Shown: piece after piece, positions 39,066 to 49,860 of the stretch
How the letters are laid out: each line of letters opens with the position of its first letter
How positions within the stretch are numbered: position 1 is the stretch's first letter
Assembly (NCBI RefSeq): GCF_000278155.1
Contig: NZ_JH725094.1
Location: forward strand, 103,685 to 167,684
Reading direction: 5' to 3'
Source of the DNA: Bartonella doshiae NCTC 12862 = ATCC 700133
GTDB taxonomy: Bacteria > Pseudomonadota > Alphaproteobacteria > Rhizobiales > Rhizobiaceae
DNA length: 64,000 nt
The notes under the pieces: generated by a model
What the model saw: only the letters and a program-made list of their open reading frames with translations
What the model was told of the DNA's origin: nothing
The model's database searches: none
Program-made: the position numbers and the translations under genes

Positions 39066-39280
39066 AAATATAAAAACATTTTCCTAATACCGTCTGTCGC
39101 TTTAATAAAGGACTGTTTAATATTTTTTAGTGTATACGACACATACACTGACAAAATTTTGTCAAAAAATCAAAGAGCTTTGTCACAAACTGTGTTGCGT
39201 ATAAATAAAGCATTTTTATTTTTTATGATGTAAAAGTAGCAAATAAAATTCAATTGTCTTAAAAAATTGTAAGGATCATC

Positions 39281-40594
39281 ATGACAGCACCTCGTATTAG
39301 TTTCGTTTCCCTTGGATGTCCCAAAGCACTTGTCGATTCTGAACGAATTATTACAAGTCTTCGATCCGAAGGTTATGAAATTTCACGAAGTCATCAGAAC
39401 GCTGATCTCGTTATTGTAAATACTTGTGGTTTTCTGGATTCTGCCAGAAATGAATCACTTGCCAATATTGATGAAGCCCTCAAAAAAAATGGAAAAGTTA
39501 TTGTAACTGGATGTCTTGGTGCCGACCCTGATATTATACGCCAAGCTCATCCTAATGTATTGGCCATTACAGGACCACAAGCCTATGAAAGTGTAATACA
39601 AGCAGTCCATACAGCAATTCCTCCAGTTCATGACCCCTTTATCGATTTAGTTCCTTCGCAAGGGATTCGTTTAACACCTCGCCATTATGCTTACTTAAAA
39701 ATTTCTGAAGGATGCTCTAATCGGTGTAGCTTTTGTATTATTCCTAATCTGCGTGGAAATCTTACCTCACGCCCTATAAATGAAGTTCTTCGCGAAGCTG
39801 AAAAGCTTGTACAAGCAGGTGTAAAAGAGCTTTTGGTTATTTCACAAGATACGAGTGCTTACGGCATTGATATTAAATATCTTGAAAATCATTGGAAAGA
39901 ACGCACCGTTAAAACAAAGTTTTTTGATCTTTGTCGCGAACTAGGAGATATGGGAATTTGGGTACGCATGCATTATGTTTATCCTTATCCTCATGTTGAT
40001 GAGGTTATTGAACTTATGGCTGCAAAAAAAATTCTTCCGTACTTAGATATTCCTTTTCAGCATGCATCACCAACCGTTTTACGCAACATGAAACGCCCTG
40101 CTCTTATGGAAAAAACAAACCGTAGAATTGAAAAATGGAGGACAATTTGTCCAGATCTCACTTTACGGTCAACATTTATTGTTGGCTTTCCAGGAGAAAC
40201 CCAAGAAGATTTTGATATACTTCTCGAATGGTTAGAAGAAGCAAAAATTGAACGTGCTGGCTGTTTTAAATATGAAGCAGTAAAAGGTGCAGCTGCAAAT
40301 AATTTAGGATTAGAAATTATTGCTGAAGAAGTGAAAGAAAACCGATGGCATCGCTTCATGGCAAAACAGCAACAAATTTCTACCCATCTTTTAAAGAAAA
40401 AAATAGGAAAGAGGCTTCAAGTTCTTATTGATGAAAGTCAAGGAAAAATTGCTAAAGGTCGTAGTCAATACGATGCTCCAGAAATAGATGGTGTCGTGCA
40501 CATATCATCTCGAAAACCGCTACGTGTAGGTGAATTTGTTACTGTTAAAATAGAACAATCAGATGCCTATGATCTTTATGGAATCGCAGTGTAA
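39281..40594 (+). CDS. rimO: Ribosomal protein S12 methylthiotransferase RimO
   Basis: 437-aa radical-SAM enzyme adding a methylthio group to the conserved aspartate of S12. The N-terminal UPF0004 domain has [12 protein letters not shown] and further cysteines in NTCGF and TGCLG that bind the second cluster. The radical-SAM motif CxxxCxxC is in [16 protein letters not shown]-terminal TRAM domain covers the last 65 residues. The AAGGA ribosome-binding site sits 6 bases before ATG 39281. It is convergent with ttcA. Confidence 0.96.
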   Translation: MTAPRISFVSLGCPKALVDSERIITSLRSEGYEISRSHQNADLVIVNTCGFLDSARNESLANIDEALKKNGKVIVTGCLGADPDIIRQAHPNVLAITGPQAYESVIQAVHTAIPPVHDPFIDLVPSQGIRLTPRHYAYLKISEGCSNRCSFCIIPNLRGNLTSRPINEVLREAEKLVQAGVKELLVISQDTSAYGIDIKYLENHWKERTVKTKFFDLCRELGDMGIWVRMHYVYPYPHVDEVIELMAAKKILPYLDIPFQHASPTVLRNMKRPALMEKTNRRIEKWRTICPDLTLRSTFIVGFPGETQEDFDILLEWLEEAKIERAGCFKYEAVKGAAANNLGLEIIAEEVKENRWHRFMAKQQQISTHLLKKKIGKRLQVLIDESQGKIAKGRSQYDAPEIDGVVHISSRKPLRVGEFVTVKIEQSDAYDLYGIAV

Positions 40595-40629
40595 AATATA
40601 AAATTTAAGATTTACGTGAGATTTAATAT

Positions 40630-41508
40630 TTACAACAAACTTTTAAAATCAAAAATCTTTTTATCAAGTAAATGGCTTGGTCGTACATTTGTTAAAGCCC
40701 GAATCATGGTATCTTTACGTCCCGGCATTTTTTCTTCAATACCTTTTAGCATTTCTTTCATTGCCTTGCGTTGTAAACCATCTTGACTACCACAAAGATT
40801 ACAAGGGATTATGGGAAATTGCATTGCTTGAGAAAATTTTTCCATATCTTCTTCAGCTGCATAAACGAGAGGACGCAAAACAAAAAGATCTCCTTCATCG
40901 TTTATAAGTTTTCCAGGCATGGCTGCTAATCGTCCACCATGAAATAAATTCATAAAAAATGTTTCCAAAACATCATCACGATGATGTCCGAGAACTAATG
41001 CAGAACATCCCTCTTCACGGGCAATACGATATAAATTTCCACGTCGTAACCGAGAACAAAGCGAACAATATGTTTGTGTATGTGCTAATTTATCGGTAAC
41101 AATGGAATAAGTATCTTGATATTCAATGCGATAGGGAATTTGATAAGAATTTAAAAAATCCGGAAGAATATGCTTTGGAAAACCTGGCTGACCTTGATCA
41201 AGATTACAGGCAAGAATTTCTACAGATAAAAGACCACGCCACTTCAAATCGAGAAGAAGTGCGAGTAAACTATAAGAATCCTTTCCACCTGATAAAGCAA
41301 TAAGCCATTTTTTTCCTGACGAAAGCATAGAAAAATCATCAAATGCCTGCCGCATATGGCGCAAAAGTCGTTTGCGTAATTTGTTAAACTCTACAGTTGA
41401 AGGTGCAACGCGAAAGATCGGATGACAATTATCAGCTTCCCCTAGAAAAGTATCAACTTTTTCTTCATTCTCTTCCATTGTCTGATACTCAACTGAAGCA
41501 TTATTCAT
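40630..41508 (-). CDS. ttcA: tRNA 2-thiocytidine(32) synthetase TtcA
   Basis: PP-loop ATPase with an Fe-S cluster that thiolates C32 of certain tRNAs. The PP-loop is [19 protein letters not shown]; the cluster cysteines are in [11 protein letters not shown] (CxxC) and the later C of [10 protein letters not shown] start it at ATG 41508 (MNNASVEYQ), giving 292 aa, a normal length. The frame stays open to 41697, but that 63-residue extension is hydrophobic and unlike the family. Activity would depend on the SUF system earlier in the window. Confidence 0.92.
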   Translation of the reverse strand: MNNASVEYQTMEENEEKVDTFLGEADNCHPIFRVAPSTVEFNKLRKRLLRHMRQAFDDFSMLSSGKKWLIALSGGKDSYSLLALLLDLKWRGLLSVEILACNLDQGQPGFPKHILPDFLNSYQIPYRIEYQDTYSIVTDKLAHTQTYCSLCSRLRRGNLYRIAREEGCSALVLGHHRDDVLETFFMNLFHGGRLAAMPGKLINDEGDLFVLRPLVYAAEEDMEKFSQAMQFPIIPCNLCGSQDGLQRKAMKEMLKGIEEKMPGRKDTMIRALTNVRPSHLLDKKIFDFKSLL

Positions 41509-41784
41509 AATACCATAACCCAGCACAGTATAATAGCTCATCCTGAAAGAATGACATAAACAACATGTAGTATAACTTAAACTTATACTCATTTTATCTA
41601 TAAGCTTAGATAAACAAAAAGAAAATAGGGCTACACCAATCTTATTGCTATAAAAAATAACAATGAACTTGATATAGCACCTATTTACAAAAAACACCTT
41701 TTAGCTTCAACAATTATAAAGCAAAAAGTATCTCTGAGCGTATACTAAGACTAAAGAGAAACAAGTATTTCTTATACAAAAAAT

Positions 41785-42402
41785 TTAGCGAGAATAAAAT
41801 TCAACAACCAAGTTTGGTTCCATTTGCACAGCGTAAGGAACATCTGCAAAAGCAGGAATACGTGTAAATGTCGCTTTCATCTGATTATGATCTGCTTCAA
41901 TATATTCAGGCACATCACGTTCTGCTAATTGCACAGATTCCAAAACCAAAACAAGCTGTTTTGACTTTTCACGAACTTCAATAACATCACCAGGTTTACA
42001 ACGATATGACTGAATATTTGTACGCCGACCATTTACATTGACATGTCCATGATTGATAAATTGCCGAGAAGCAAAAATCGTTGGTACAAATTTCGCACGA
42101 TAAACAACAGCATCCAAACGCGATTCTAAAAGACCAATAAGATTTTCACCAGTATCGCCACGCCTACGCGCTGCTTCTTCGTAAGTTTTACGGAATTGTT
42201 TCTCTGAGATATCACCGTAAAACCCTTTCAATTTCTGCTTAGCACGCAATTGCACCCCATAGTCAGAAAGTTTACCTTTACGACGTTGACCATGTTGACC
42301 TGGACCATAATCACGACGATTAACAGGTGACTTTGGACGTCCCCAAATGTTTTCTCCCATACGGCGGTCAATTTTATACTTTGTTGTTTCGCGTTTACTC
42401 AT
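41785..42402 (-). CDS. rpsD: 30S ribosomal protein S4
   Basis: 205-aa primary rRNA-binding protein of the small subunit. The N-terminal [15 protein letters not shown] and [21 protein letters not shown] are typical; an S4 RNA-binding domain covers about residues 95-160 ([16 protein letters not shown] and [13 protein letters not shown]). The zinc-binding cysteines are absent, as in the C-minus form. AAAGGA lies 6 bases before the ATG. It is a stand-alone gene, as in other alphaproteobacteria, with inverted repeats in its leader. Confidence 0.97.
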   Translation of the reverse strand: MSKRETTKYKIDRRMGENIWGRPKSPVNRRDYGPGQHGQRRKGKLSDYGVQLRAKQKLKGFYGDISEKQFRKTYEEAARRRGDTGENLIGLLESRLDAVVYRAKFVPTIFASRQFINHGHVNVNGRRTNIQSYRCKPGDVIEVREKSKQLVLVLESVQLAERDVPEYIEADHNQMKATFTRIPAFADVPYAVQMEPNLVVEFYSR

Positions 42403-42429
42403 CGCATTTCCTTTAAAATAAAACGTAAA

Positions 42430-42444
42430 ATCTCACAGTGAGAT
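42430..42444. repeat. 15-bp perfect palindrome in the rpsD leader
   Basis: ATCTCACAGTGAGAT: 7-base arms around one central base, 28 bases upstream of the rpsD start. It may be an operator or part of an RNA structure near the ribosome-binding site. Confidence 0.5.
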
Positions 42445-42496
42445 CTCAAGGAAACGCACCCTCCTCTACCTTCAAACATGAAGACTGACAGGACAT

Positions 42497-42517
42497 CTTA
42501 ACACATTATTTGTTAAG
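42497..42517. repeat. Inverted repeat upstream of rpsD
   Basis: CTTAACA (42497-42503) and TGTTAAG (42511-42517) are perfect 7-bp arms with a 7-base spacer, between murI and rpsD. No T-run follows on either strand, so it is more operator-like than terminator-like. Confidence 0.45.
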
Positions 42518-42584
42518 TTATCCACGGGACACGTTAATTAATACCATTTTCTCGAAAGAAAAAACTGAAGTGGTTTTATTGATC

Positions 42585-43403
42585 TCATACCTCAAAGTCA
42601 ACTCTTTTCATGATATTTAAGCCAAATCCTTTTAATAAACGCTTTGTTGAAGATGTTATATTTTGCGATGTAAACAATGCAAAATCTTTATCTTTCTTTA
42701 TATTTATATTTTTGCGAGGTATTTTTCCTAGCAATAATGATTTTGTCTGTTTGGCTATAGCTTTTGCTGGATCAATCCATTTAACAGGCCATAAGGCTTG
42801 TTCACGAAATAAATGAATCAAAAAAGGATAATGCGTACAAGCCAAAACAATAATATCAGTGTATTTGCCATTTTGTTCAACAAAGCATGGAAGAATTTCA
42901 TGACGTAGTTCTTCCGAATCAACAGGTTTCCCGCGTAAATAATCTTCAGCAAAACCAGCAAGCTTTTCACTTCCAACAAGTTGTACATGGCATCGATCAG
43001 CAAAAGAATTGATTAACTCGTGTGTATATGCACGTTTAACTGTCCCAGGAGTAGCTAACACTGAAATAAAACCTGATTTTGTTTGTTTAGCAGCTAATTT
43101 AATTGCAGGAACCGTTCCGACAAAAAGAACATGAGGAAATCTCTGTCGTAAATCCGCCATCATTAATGTAGAAGCGGTATTACAAGCGATTACACATAAA
43201 GTGGGATTATATAGTGTTAAAAGATTTATAAAAATCTTTAAAATTCTGTCTTTTAAAACATTTTCTTCCCAATTTCCATATGGAAAGCCCGCATCGTCAG
43301 CAACATAAATAAACTGCGTTTCAGGGATAAGAACGCGGGCTTCTCTTAATACTGTTAAACCTCCGATGCCGCTATCAAAAAAAAGAAGAGATTGTTCATC
43401 CAT
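42585..43403 (-). CDS. murI: Glutamate racemase
   Basis: 272 aa; makes D-glutamate for peptidoglycan. The first catalytic cysteine is in VIACNTASTLM and the second in IVLACTHYPFLIH; the substrate-binding start FFDSGIGGLTVLRE and YVADDAGFPYGN are intact. The start ATG 43403 overlaps the end of the upstream trmJ by 8 bases, so the pair is probably co-transcribed. Confidence 0.95.
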   Translation of the reverse strand: MDEQSLLFFDSGIGGLTVLREARVLIPETQFIYVADDAGFPYGNWEENVLKDRILKIFINLLTLYNPTLCVIACNTASTLMMADLRQRFPHVLFVGTVPAIKLAAKQTKSGFISVLATPGTVKRAYTHELINSFADRCHVQLVGSEKLAGFAEDYLRGKPVDSEELRHEILPCFVEQNGKYTDIIVLACTHYPFLIHLFREQALWPVKWIDPAKAIAKQTKSLLLGKIPRKNINIKKDKDFALFTSQNITSSTKRLLKGFGLNIMKRVDFEV

Positions 43404-44235
43404 CGGTGTTCACACTTGTTTTTAATTTTTTACGATCACGTCCTATGGGAGGACCACTACCCCGTGGAAACTGAGGAGAAAAATGATCTAGTGACGATAC
43501 AATTCCTCGCAGCAAACGCACCTCAGATTCACTAAAATTAGCACGTGTAAAAACAGAACGCATATTTGCAAGCATCACTTCCTTGCGTTCTCTCGGCCTA
43601 AAATATCCACGAGTATCCAACGCATCTTCTAACTGAGATAAAAAACCATGAAGGGTAGCTTTATCAGCTGGTTCCATCTCCGCTGTACGAAAAGCTGTAT
43701 CATTCACATTGTCTAAACCCGATTTCATCCATTCGTAAGACATAAGCAAAACTGCTTGTGCAATATTAAGAGATGCAAAAGCCGGATTAACGGGAAAAGT
43801 GACGATTTCATCAACAAGACTAATTTCACTATTTTCTAATCCCCACCGTTCTCTTCCAAATAAAATACCCGTCTTCTGGCCAAGTTTTTCACGCTGACGT
43901 AATATATTCGCTGCTTCAACGGCACTTTTTACAGTTTTAAAACCACATCTCTCACGTGCTGTTGTAGCAAAAATATAGTGTAAATCTGCAATTGCATCAG
44001 ATAACGTATTAAAAATTATCACCTCATTAATGACATGGTCTGCTTTACTTGCTGCAACTCTGGCTTTTTCATTTGGAAATTCTTCCCGAGGTTTAACCAA
44101 TCTAAGTTGAGAAAGCCCAAAATTTGCCATTGCCCTTGCGACCATACCAATATTTTCAGGAAGCTGTGGCTCGACCAAAATAATAATTGGCCCATTTGTT
44201 AAATTTTTACGGTTTTTATTTGTTCCAGCCATCAA
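43396..44235 (-). CDS. trmJ: SpoU/TrmJ-type tRNA (Nm32) methyltransferase
   Basis: 279-aa SPOUT methyltransferase. Motif 1 is VEPQLPENIGMVARAMANFG, motif 2 is ILFGRERWGLENSEI, and motif 3 is SLNIAQAVLLMSYEW; these form the knotted AdoMet site. The C-terminal helical extension (about residues 190-250) fits TrmJ, which 2'-O-methylates position 32 of tRNA. An alternative start one codon downstream (MAG) is possible. It is upstream of and coupled to murI. Confidence 0.88.
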   Translation of the reverse strand: MMAGTNKNRKNLTNGPIIILVEPQLPENIGMVARAMANFGLSQLRLVKPREEFPNEKARVAASKADHVINEVIIFNTLSDAIADLHYIFATTARERCGFKTVKSAVEAANILRQREKLGQKTGILFGRERWGLENSEISLVDEIVTFPVNPAFASLNIAQAVLLMSYEWMKSGLDNVNDTAFRTAEMEPADKATLHGFLSQLEDALDTRGYFRPRERKEVMLANMRSVFTRANFSESEVRLLRGIVSSLDHFSPQFPRGSGPPIGRDRKKLKTSVNTDG

Positions 44236-44585
44236 TCTTACCTAATTTCATACATTATGCCCCTATTACGGATTTTTTTGGACTCCATTTTAAACGAAAT
44301 ATTCCATAAAATAACCTTTTTTTACAAACATATTATGGGCAATATTTTTACTGACTACAAATAAAATAATGGTTTCAAAGAATGAGTAATGCTACCCTAA
44401 AAATGAATAAAAAATTATAAAAAGCAAAAAATAAACTGCAATATTTATAGCAATTATATAAGATTCTAAATGTTTTTTGCATCAATAATGCCTTAATTTT
44501 ATATGCTATAATCTTTACAGATCAACTTTTGAGGTAATGATTATCATAAGTTGAATTATGAAACTACACGCTTTAAGAAAGGAAT
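44236..44585. other. Divergent promoter region trmJ-sfsA
   Basis: 350 bases between oppositely transcribed genes, strongly AT-rich. It should contain promoters for both directions. No clear -35/-10 pair, operator or RNA gene was recognised. Confidence 0.4.
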
Positions 44586-45311
44586 ATGCTCTTTACTTCC
44601 AAACTTTTTCCTGCAAAACTTATTTGTCGTTATAAACGTTTCCTTGCTGATGTTAAACGGGATGATCAGCATGTCTTTACTGTTTCAGTTCCTAATACAG
44701 GGTCGATGCTTGGATTAATAACTCCAAACTCCAATATTTGGCTTTCATATCACGACAATTCCAAGCGAAAATATGCATATCAATTAGAAATTGTTGAAAA
44801 AGAAAATACTTTGGTTGGCATCAATACAGCTTTGCCCAATAAATTGGCATTAGAAGCAATTCAAAATGGATTATTACCGGAATTAAGTGGATATAAAACA
44901 ATCTTGAAAGAACAACGCTATGGTATGCAGTCGCGTATTGATTTTCTCCTGCGTGATGATAGCCTTCCCGACTGTTATTTAGAAGTTAAAAATGTTCATT
45001 TCGTGCGTCAAAAAGGATTAGCAGAATTTCCTGACACCGAAACAAAACGTGGTGCACGTCATCTTGAAGAGCTCATAAAAGTCGTGCAACAAGGTAAACG
45101 AGCCGCTATGCTTTACATAATTCAACGAGAAGATTGCTCAGCTTTTACAATCTGTCATGATCTTGATCCTCTCTATGGACGTAAATTTAATTTAGCATTA
45201 AAGTCAGGGGTAGAATTTTACGCTATAAAATGTCACGTAAGTATAGAAGGTATTTTTCCAATTCATCGTGTGAAAATAGAAAACAGAAAAGACAATGATC
45301 GATTATATTGA
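44586..45311 (+). CDS. sfsA: SfsA family nucleic-acid-binding protein/nuclease
   Basis: 241 aa. The N-terminal OB-like part contains VSVPNTGSMLGLITPNS, and the C-terminal PD-(D/E)XK-type domain has RIDFLLRDD..CYLEVKNVHF and FPDTETKRGARHLEEL, which are SfsA hallmarks. E. coli SfsA was described as a sugar-fermentation stimulator and binds DNA; the nuclease role is by fold. It overlaps the start of map by 17 bases in a different frame. Confidence 0.93.
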   Translation: MLFTSKLFPAKLICRYKRFLADVKRDDQHVFTVSVPNTGSMLGLITPNSNIWLSYHDNSKRKYAYQLEIVEKENTLVGINTALPNKLALEAIQNGLLPELSGYKTILKEQRYGMQSRIDFLLRDDSLPDCYLEVKNVHFVRQKGLAEFPDTETKRGARHLEELIKVVQQGKRAAMLYIIQREDCSAFTICHDLDPLYGRKFNLALKSGVEFYAIKCHVSIEGIFPIHRVKIENRKDNDRLY

Positions 45312-46125
45312 ATATCATAAAGCGCCCTTGAAATTTAATGGACAAATTCGCATTTTCGATGACTACGCTTTTACTAAAATGCGTGAAGTTGGTCGTATTG
45401 CGGCAGAATGCCTTGATGCTCTTATGAATATTATTAAACCGGGTGTTACGACACAAGAAATTGATGACTTTGTCTTTGTTTTTGGTGCCGAACGAGGAGC
45501 GCTCCCTGCAGACTTGAATTATCATGGATACAGCCATTCATGCTGTACATCCATCAATCACGTTGTATGCCATGGTATCCCAAATAAAAGGCCCTTACAA
45601 GAAGGCGATATCATTAATGTTGATGTTACCTTTATTCTCGATGGATGGCATGGTGATTCAAGTCGTATGTATCCTGTTGGAAAAATCAGACGTGCTGCGG
45701 AACGCTTACTGACAGTAACGCATGAAAGTCTTATGAGAGGAATTGCTGTAGTGAAACCTGGAGCAACCACCGGTGATATTGGTGCTGCTATTCAACGTTA
45801 TGCTGAATCTGAACGATGTTCAGTTGTGAGAGATTTTTGCGGTCATGGAATCGGCCAGCTTTTTCATGATACCCCTAATATTCTGCATTATGGAAATCCA
45901 GGAGAAGGGATAGAACTCAAGCAAGGTATGATGTTTACAATAGAACCTATGATCAACCTTGGTAAACCACAGGTAAAAATTTTGTCTGATGGCTGGACTG
46001 CTGTTACACGTGATCGATCTCTTACTGCACAATATGAACATACAATTGGTGTTACAAATGATGGATGCGAAATATTTACACAATCACCTAAAAATATTTT
46101 TTATATTCCAAATTTACATGCCTAA
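45295..46125 (+). CDS. map: Methionine aminopeptidase, type I
   Basis: 276 aa; removes the initiator methionine. Metal ligands appear in order: D in [19 protein letters not shown] (both aspartates), H in [15 protein letters not shown] in MFTIEPMIN and E in AQYEHTIGV. The substrate histidine is in [11 protein letters not shown]. It starts inside the last codons of sfsA, and radC follows 17 bases after it, forming an sfsA-map-radC run that recurs in alphaproteobacteria. Confidence 0.96.
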   Translation: MIDYIEYHKAPLKFNGQIRIFDDYAFTKMREVGRIAAECLDALMNIIKPGVTTQEIDDFVFVFGAERGALPADLNYHGYSHSCCTSINHVVCHGIPNKRPLQEGDIINVDVTFILDGWHGDSSRMYPVGKIRRAAERLLTVTHESLMRGIAVVKPGATTGDIGAAIQRYAESERCSVVRDFCGHGIGQLFHDTPNILHYGNPGEGIELKQGMMFTIEPMINLGKPQVKILSDGWTAVTRDRSLTAQYEHTIGVTNDGCEIFTQSPKNIFYIPNLHA

Positions 46126-46142
46126 ATAAATGTAGAAATATT

Positions 46143-46937
46143 ATGGCGAAAAAAACATATAAAAAAGGGGACCATCAAAGCAATCATTTTGCGTTAACAC
46201 CAAGTTCTCCACTCATCCCAGAACAAAAAATTAAAAATAGAAAAATTCAGAAGCATTCACAGATAGACCAACACTATCAAGGGCATCGTGAACGTCTTCG
46301 TAAACGCTATTTACAATCAAAAGGAAATGCAATTGAAGATTATGAATATCTTGAATTATTGCTTTTTCGCACTATTCCCCGCGCAAATACAAAACCACTC
46401 GCGAAGAGCTTGATAGCACATTTTGGCTCGTTAGCTGATGTTCTAGGCGCTGATATTCGCCGACTTCAAGAAATTCAAGGATGCGGTCCAGCCACTGCAA
46501 CCGATTTAAAAATCATTTCAGATGTTGCTGCACGTCTTGTTCGCGCAGAATTATTTAAACGTGATATTTTTTCCTCATGGGATCAAGTGTTAGCCTATTG
46601 CAAAATCGTTATGGCGCATGAGATGCGCGAACAATTTCGCATCTTATTTCTTGATAAGAAACATGGTTTACTTTCTGACGAAGTGCAACAAACTGGAACG
46701 ATTGATCATACCCCCGTTTATCCTCGTGAAGTAATCTCTCGCGCTTTACAATTATCTGCCTCAGGCCTCATCTTAGTTCACAACCACCCTTCTGGCGATA
46801 CAACTCCCTCTCAAGCAGATATATCAATGACACTTAGATTAAAAGACGCAGCAAATGCACTAGGAATCATCGTTCACGATCATCTTATTATTGGACGAAA
46901 CGGTTATACAAGCCTAAAAAAAGAAAGGCTCATGTAA
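46143..46937 (+). CDS. radC: RadC/JAMM-domain protein
   Basis: 264 aa. An N-terminal about 55-residue lysine-rich tail precedes a helix-hairpin-helix segment ([20 protein letters not shown]) and the MPN/JAMM domain with [14 protein letters not shown], the HxHx7D metal motif, plus a glutamate upstream ([10 protein letters not shown]). Despite the RadC name, the DNA repair role is unproven for the family. Last gene of the sfsA-map-radC run; convergent with the DUF3126 gene. Confidence 0.93.
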   Translation: MAKKTYKKGDHQSNHFALTPSSPLIPEQKIKNRKIQKHSQIDQHYQGHRERLRKRYLQSKGNAIEDYEYLELLLFRTIPRANTKPLAKSLIAHFGSLADVLGADIRRLQEIQGCGPATATDLKIISDVAARLVRAELFKRDIFSSWDQVLAYCKIVMAHEMREQFRILFLDKKHGLLSDEVQQTGTIDHTPVYPREVISRALQLSASGLILVHNHPSGDTTPSQADISMTLRLKDAANALGIIVHDHLIIGRNGYTSLKKERLM

Positions 46938-46979
46938 ATCTTCTTGTGTGAGGAAATTTCTTCATTTACTCATAATACA

Positions 46980-47192
46980 TTAATTATCTAAATCAATATC
47001 TAGTATAGCCATTGAGAAATTATATGATAACTCATTCTCATCTTCATCTCGATAAATAACACCTAAGAACTCATCCCCAATATAAACTTCACAAGAATCA
47101 TCCTTTTTAGGACGCGCTTTTACTTGCAATGCTAAGTTTTGGAATTTGTTTTTAAAATAATTATCAAGTTTTTTTATTTCATCAGCATTCAC
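46980..47192 (-). CDS. DUF3126 family protein
   Basis: 70 aa from GTG 47192. GGAG at 47199-47202 lies 6 bases upstream of this GTG and decides it over the in-frame ATG at 47222; the family normally begins near NADEIKKLDNYF. The remainder, VKARPKKDDSCEVYIGDEF and YNFSMAILDIDL, matches the DUF3126 pattern of alphaproteobacteria. Acidic, soluble and of unknown function. Confidence 0.85.
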   Translation of the reverse strand: MNADEIKKLDNYFKNKFQNLALQVKARPKKDDSCEVYIGDEFLGVIYRDEDENELSYNFSMAILDIDLDN

Positions 47193-47727
47193 TACGCTCT
47201 CCTGTCTTTTAAGACTATTCAATTAATTTCTTGTTAGCAAAAAATAAGACATTCTTGCGATTCTAAAAAGCCCAACATTTTTTAAATCATCCATATAAAC
47301 TTAAAAAACAAGTAACATACTGTAAATATTAATAATTTTTACTTTACTCTCAATATCAGTTTTTGCACTCAAAAGAATCTTCTGATGAAACATTCATCCA
47401 ATCGCTATAAATTCCGCTTCTTTTATCTAAAGCAGAATTACATAAAATAAAAACCGTTTATCTTTTTCTTCTATTGCTGCTGTTTTGTTTACCACAAAAT
47501 GCTATTGGATAATAAAAAAATTCCCTTTTTAACTTCTTCAAGAAATAATAAGCTTACCTTATAAAAGGAAAACGCTCCTATACAAAATAAGCGAACAAGA
47601 TTTTTATGCTGTTTCCTGCTATTTTTGCAAAAATTTATACCATAAAAATCGATATTCTAGAGTTTTTATATTGTCTAAGATAAAAATATTAGAAACCTTT
47701 ACAAACTATAAAAAGTATATCTGCTTC
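47193..47727. other. Gene-free AT-rich spacer
   Basis: About 535 bases between the DUF3126 gene and an alpha/beta hydrolase, both on the minus strand. No reading frame, tRNA or strong hairpin was recognised. The DUF3126 promoter is expected at its left end. Confidence 0.4.
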
Positions 47728-48501
47728 TTATACGAGAGGATAACGAGAAAGAAAATCAATAACGCCTTTTTTATAGATTTTATCTCCCACAGCAAGCATA
47801 TGATCTCTATCGGGAATTAGGAGTGCTTCACCTTGAGGCAATAAAGCTGCTAATGGTTCTGCTTCACCACCAATTTCATCTAATGTTCCAACAGCAACAA
47901 GTGCAGGTTGCTTAATTTTGTAAACTTCCGATGCTGTTAATTCCCGTTTTGAGGTCATAATACAAGCAGCGAGAGCTCGCCTATCGCTTTTAGTTTGATC
48001 TGCAAATTTACGAAACATTAAACCACGTGGATTGGTAATGGTAGAAAGATCTTCTGTTAAAAGAGCTTCAGCAACAGGTTGCCAATCTCCTGCTCCTGTT
48101 ACCATACCAATACCTAAACCACCAAAAATAACACTATAGACGTATGTTGGGTGCAAAAGAGCCATGAATGCACTAATTCGAGCACCCATAGAATATCCCA
48201 TGACATGCACTTTAGATAACTTTAAATGCTGCAACAATTTCACAGCATCACCTGCCATAGCTTGAGGTGTATAAAAAGAAGGATCATAACTCTTAATGGA
48301 ATCTCCATGCCCACGGTTATCAAGAGCAATAACACGATATCCTGCTTCAGTAAGGGTACGAAACCAACCTGTTGCATACCAATTTACACGCGCAGAAGAC
48401 CCAAAACCATGAATCAATAAAACAGGCACACCCTGCCCTTCTTCACGATAAGCAAAACGCAAACCATCATATTCAAAAAAATGGATGTCTTCTGCTGTCA
48501 T
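47728..48501 (-). CDS. Alpha/beta hydrolase
   Basis: 257 aa with a full Ser-Asp-His hydrolase pattern: oxyanion HGFGSSARVNW, nucleophile in VMGYSMGARISAFM, aspartate in VGTLDEIGGEAEPL, histidine in PDRDHMLAVGD. ALDNRGHGDS is typical of the esterase/epoxide-hydrolase-like subfamily. Substrate unknown. The start overlaps the stop of the DUF192 gene by 4 bases, so the two form a unit. Confidence 0.87.
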   Translation of the reverse strand: MTAEDIHFFEYDGLRFAYREEGQGVPVLLIHGFGSSARVNWYATGWFRTLTEAGYRVIALDNRGHGDSIKSYDPSFYTPQAMAGDAVKLLQHLKLSKVHVMGYSMGARISAFMALLHPTYVYSVIFGGLGIGMVTGAGDWQPVAEALLTEDLSTITNPRGLMFRKFADQTKSDRRALAACIMTSKRELTASEVYKIKQPALVAVGTLDEIGGEAEPLAALLPQGEALLIPDRDHMLAVGDKIYKKGVIDFLSRYPLV

Positions 48502-49016
48502 TTATTATTTCCTTTACATTCTCCACAAATAGCAGGATGAAAAACACGTTGTCCCTTTTCTATTTGTTTTTCAGAAACTTCACCAGCATTAACTTCAATT
48601 ACAAAAGTCGCAGGTACTTTTGATGAAATCATATCCGTTGAAAATGGAATAGTTTTCTCTACGATGGAAACAATGACACCTTCATCGTTTAAAAAAAGCA
48701 TATCTAAGGGCAAAGGAGTATTTGCCATCCACATAACAAGCCCCTGCTTATCTCCTAATTTATCGTTTTCTTGATGTTTAAAAAGCATCGCATGGTCGCG
48801 TGGGAAATGAGTGCGATACATCAAACCGGCTTTTGCTTGAGATGGTGCAAAAGCAATCTCTACTTTATAAGAAATTGTTCCCTGCTGTGTTTGTATTTCT
48901 AAAGGAACAGGATCAACAGGAATCTCCATAGGCTTTTTTGCTACTGCTATACCTGCCCCTAACATAAAAAACAGTGCCAATTGAATAATTAGCCTTTTGT
49001 TAAAAAGTTCTAACAT
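48498..49016 (-). CDS. DUF192 family exported protein
   Basis: 172 aa from ATG 49016, which has GAGA upstream; a TTG at 49037 is a weaker choice. A hydrophobic signal segment (about residues 8-27) suggests export. The DUF192 domain includes AKAGLMYRTHFPRDHAMLF, the MWMANTPLPLDMLFLN core and PATFVIEVNAGEV. The C-terminal HPAICGECKGNNK carries a CxxC that could bind metal. Function unknown. Upstream partner of the alpha/beta hydrolase. Confidence 0.88.
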   Translation of the reverse strand: MLELFNKRLIIQLALFFMLGAGIAVAKKPMEIPVDPVPLEIQTQQGTISYKVEIAFAPSQAKAGLMYRTHFPRDHAMLFKHQENDKLGDKQGLVMWMANTPLPLDMLFLNDEGVIVSIVEKTIPFSTDMISSKVPATFVIEVNAGEVSEKQIEKGQRVFHPAICGECKGNNK

Positions 49017-49284
49017 TTTTATCTCTACCACAAGCAATTATTTAAATTCTGTTGCATAAAATAAAAAGCATAAATATTAAAAAAATGAAGAAATAAAACA
49101 GCCGCATTCTTTTTATCCTAAGACCGCCGTCTCCTTATTTCCCAACGCGATAATGAAGACCATCTGCTTTCATTTATTACAACTTAATAAGATCATTGAT
49201 CTTATTTTTTCTGCTTAAGTCAACTGTACAACTGTTCCATTATCTTTTCTAAACAAAAAAATGATGATACTTCAATATTGAAAT

Positions 49285-49860
49285 TCAATGCGTAGAAAAT
49301 GGAATCCCTATATCTGGATAAATCTCTGCCGTCATCAAGCCTTTTTCCCCTTTACCATAGCGTATAAGAACAACTTGGCCAGAACGAAGCTCTGCTAAAC
49401 CAAAACGACGCAATGTCTCCATATGAATAAAAATATCCTCTGTTCCCTGCCCACGGCTAAGAAAACCAAAGCCTTTATCACGATTGAACCATTTAACAAT
49501 TGCGCGCTCTAAACCACTTTCTGGATTAACAACAACATGCGTACGCGCTGGAATTTCTGACGGATGAATCGCTGAGGAACAATCTATAGACTTTACCTGA
49601 ACACACTTTAATCCTCGTTCAGTTTTTTCTACAGCACAAACAACCTTAGCACCCTCCAAGGCCGTTTGAAAACCATCTCTTCGCATCACTGTAACGTGCA
49701 ATAATATATCGGGAAATCCCGGCAAATCAGGTACAATGAAACCATAACCCTTACTACTATCAAACCACTTAATGACACCATTGACTTCGATAATTGCACC
49801 GCAAGTACCTAAATTGTCTTCAGACAGGGAATAATCTTTTAATGTATCCTTACTTGTCAT
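49285..49860 (-). CDS. Double cold-shock-domain protein
   Basis: 191 aa with two cold-shock domains. The first, about residues 25-90, has GVIKWFDSSKGYGFIVPD with RNP1 KGYGFI and DILLHVTVM (RNP2). The second, about 118-183, has AIVKWFNRDKGFGFLSRG with KGFGFL and EDIFIHMETL. Single-stranded nucleic-acid binding and RNA chaperoning are expected. The tandem form is common in Rhizobiales. A DUF192 gene lies downstream on the same strand after 268 bases. Confidence 0.92.
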   Translation of the reverse strand: MTSKDTLKDYSLSEDNLGTCGAIIEVNGVIKWFDSSKGYGFIVPDLPGFPDILLHVTVMRRDGFQTALEGAKVVCAVEKTERGLKCVQVKSIDCSSAIHPSEIPARTHVVVNPESGLERAIVKWFNRDKGFGFLSRGQGTEDIFIHMETLRRFGLAELRSGQVVLIRYGKGEKGLMTAEIYPDIGIPFSTH

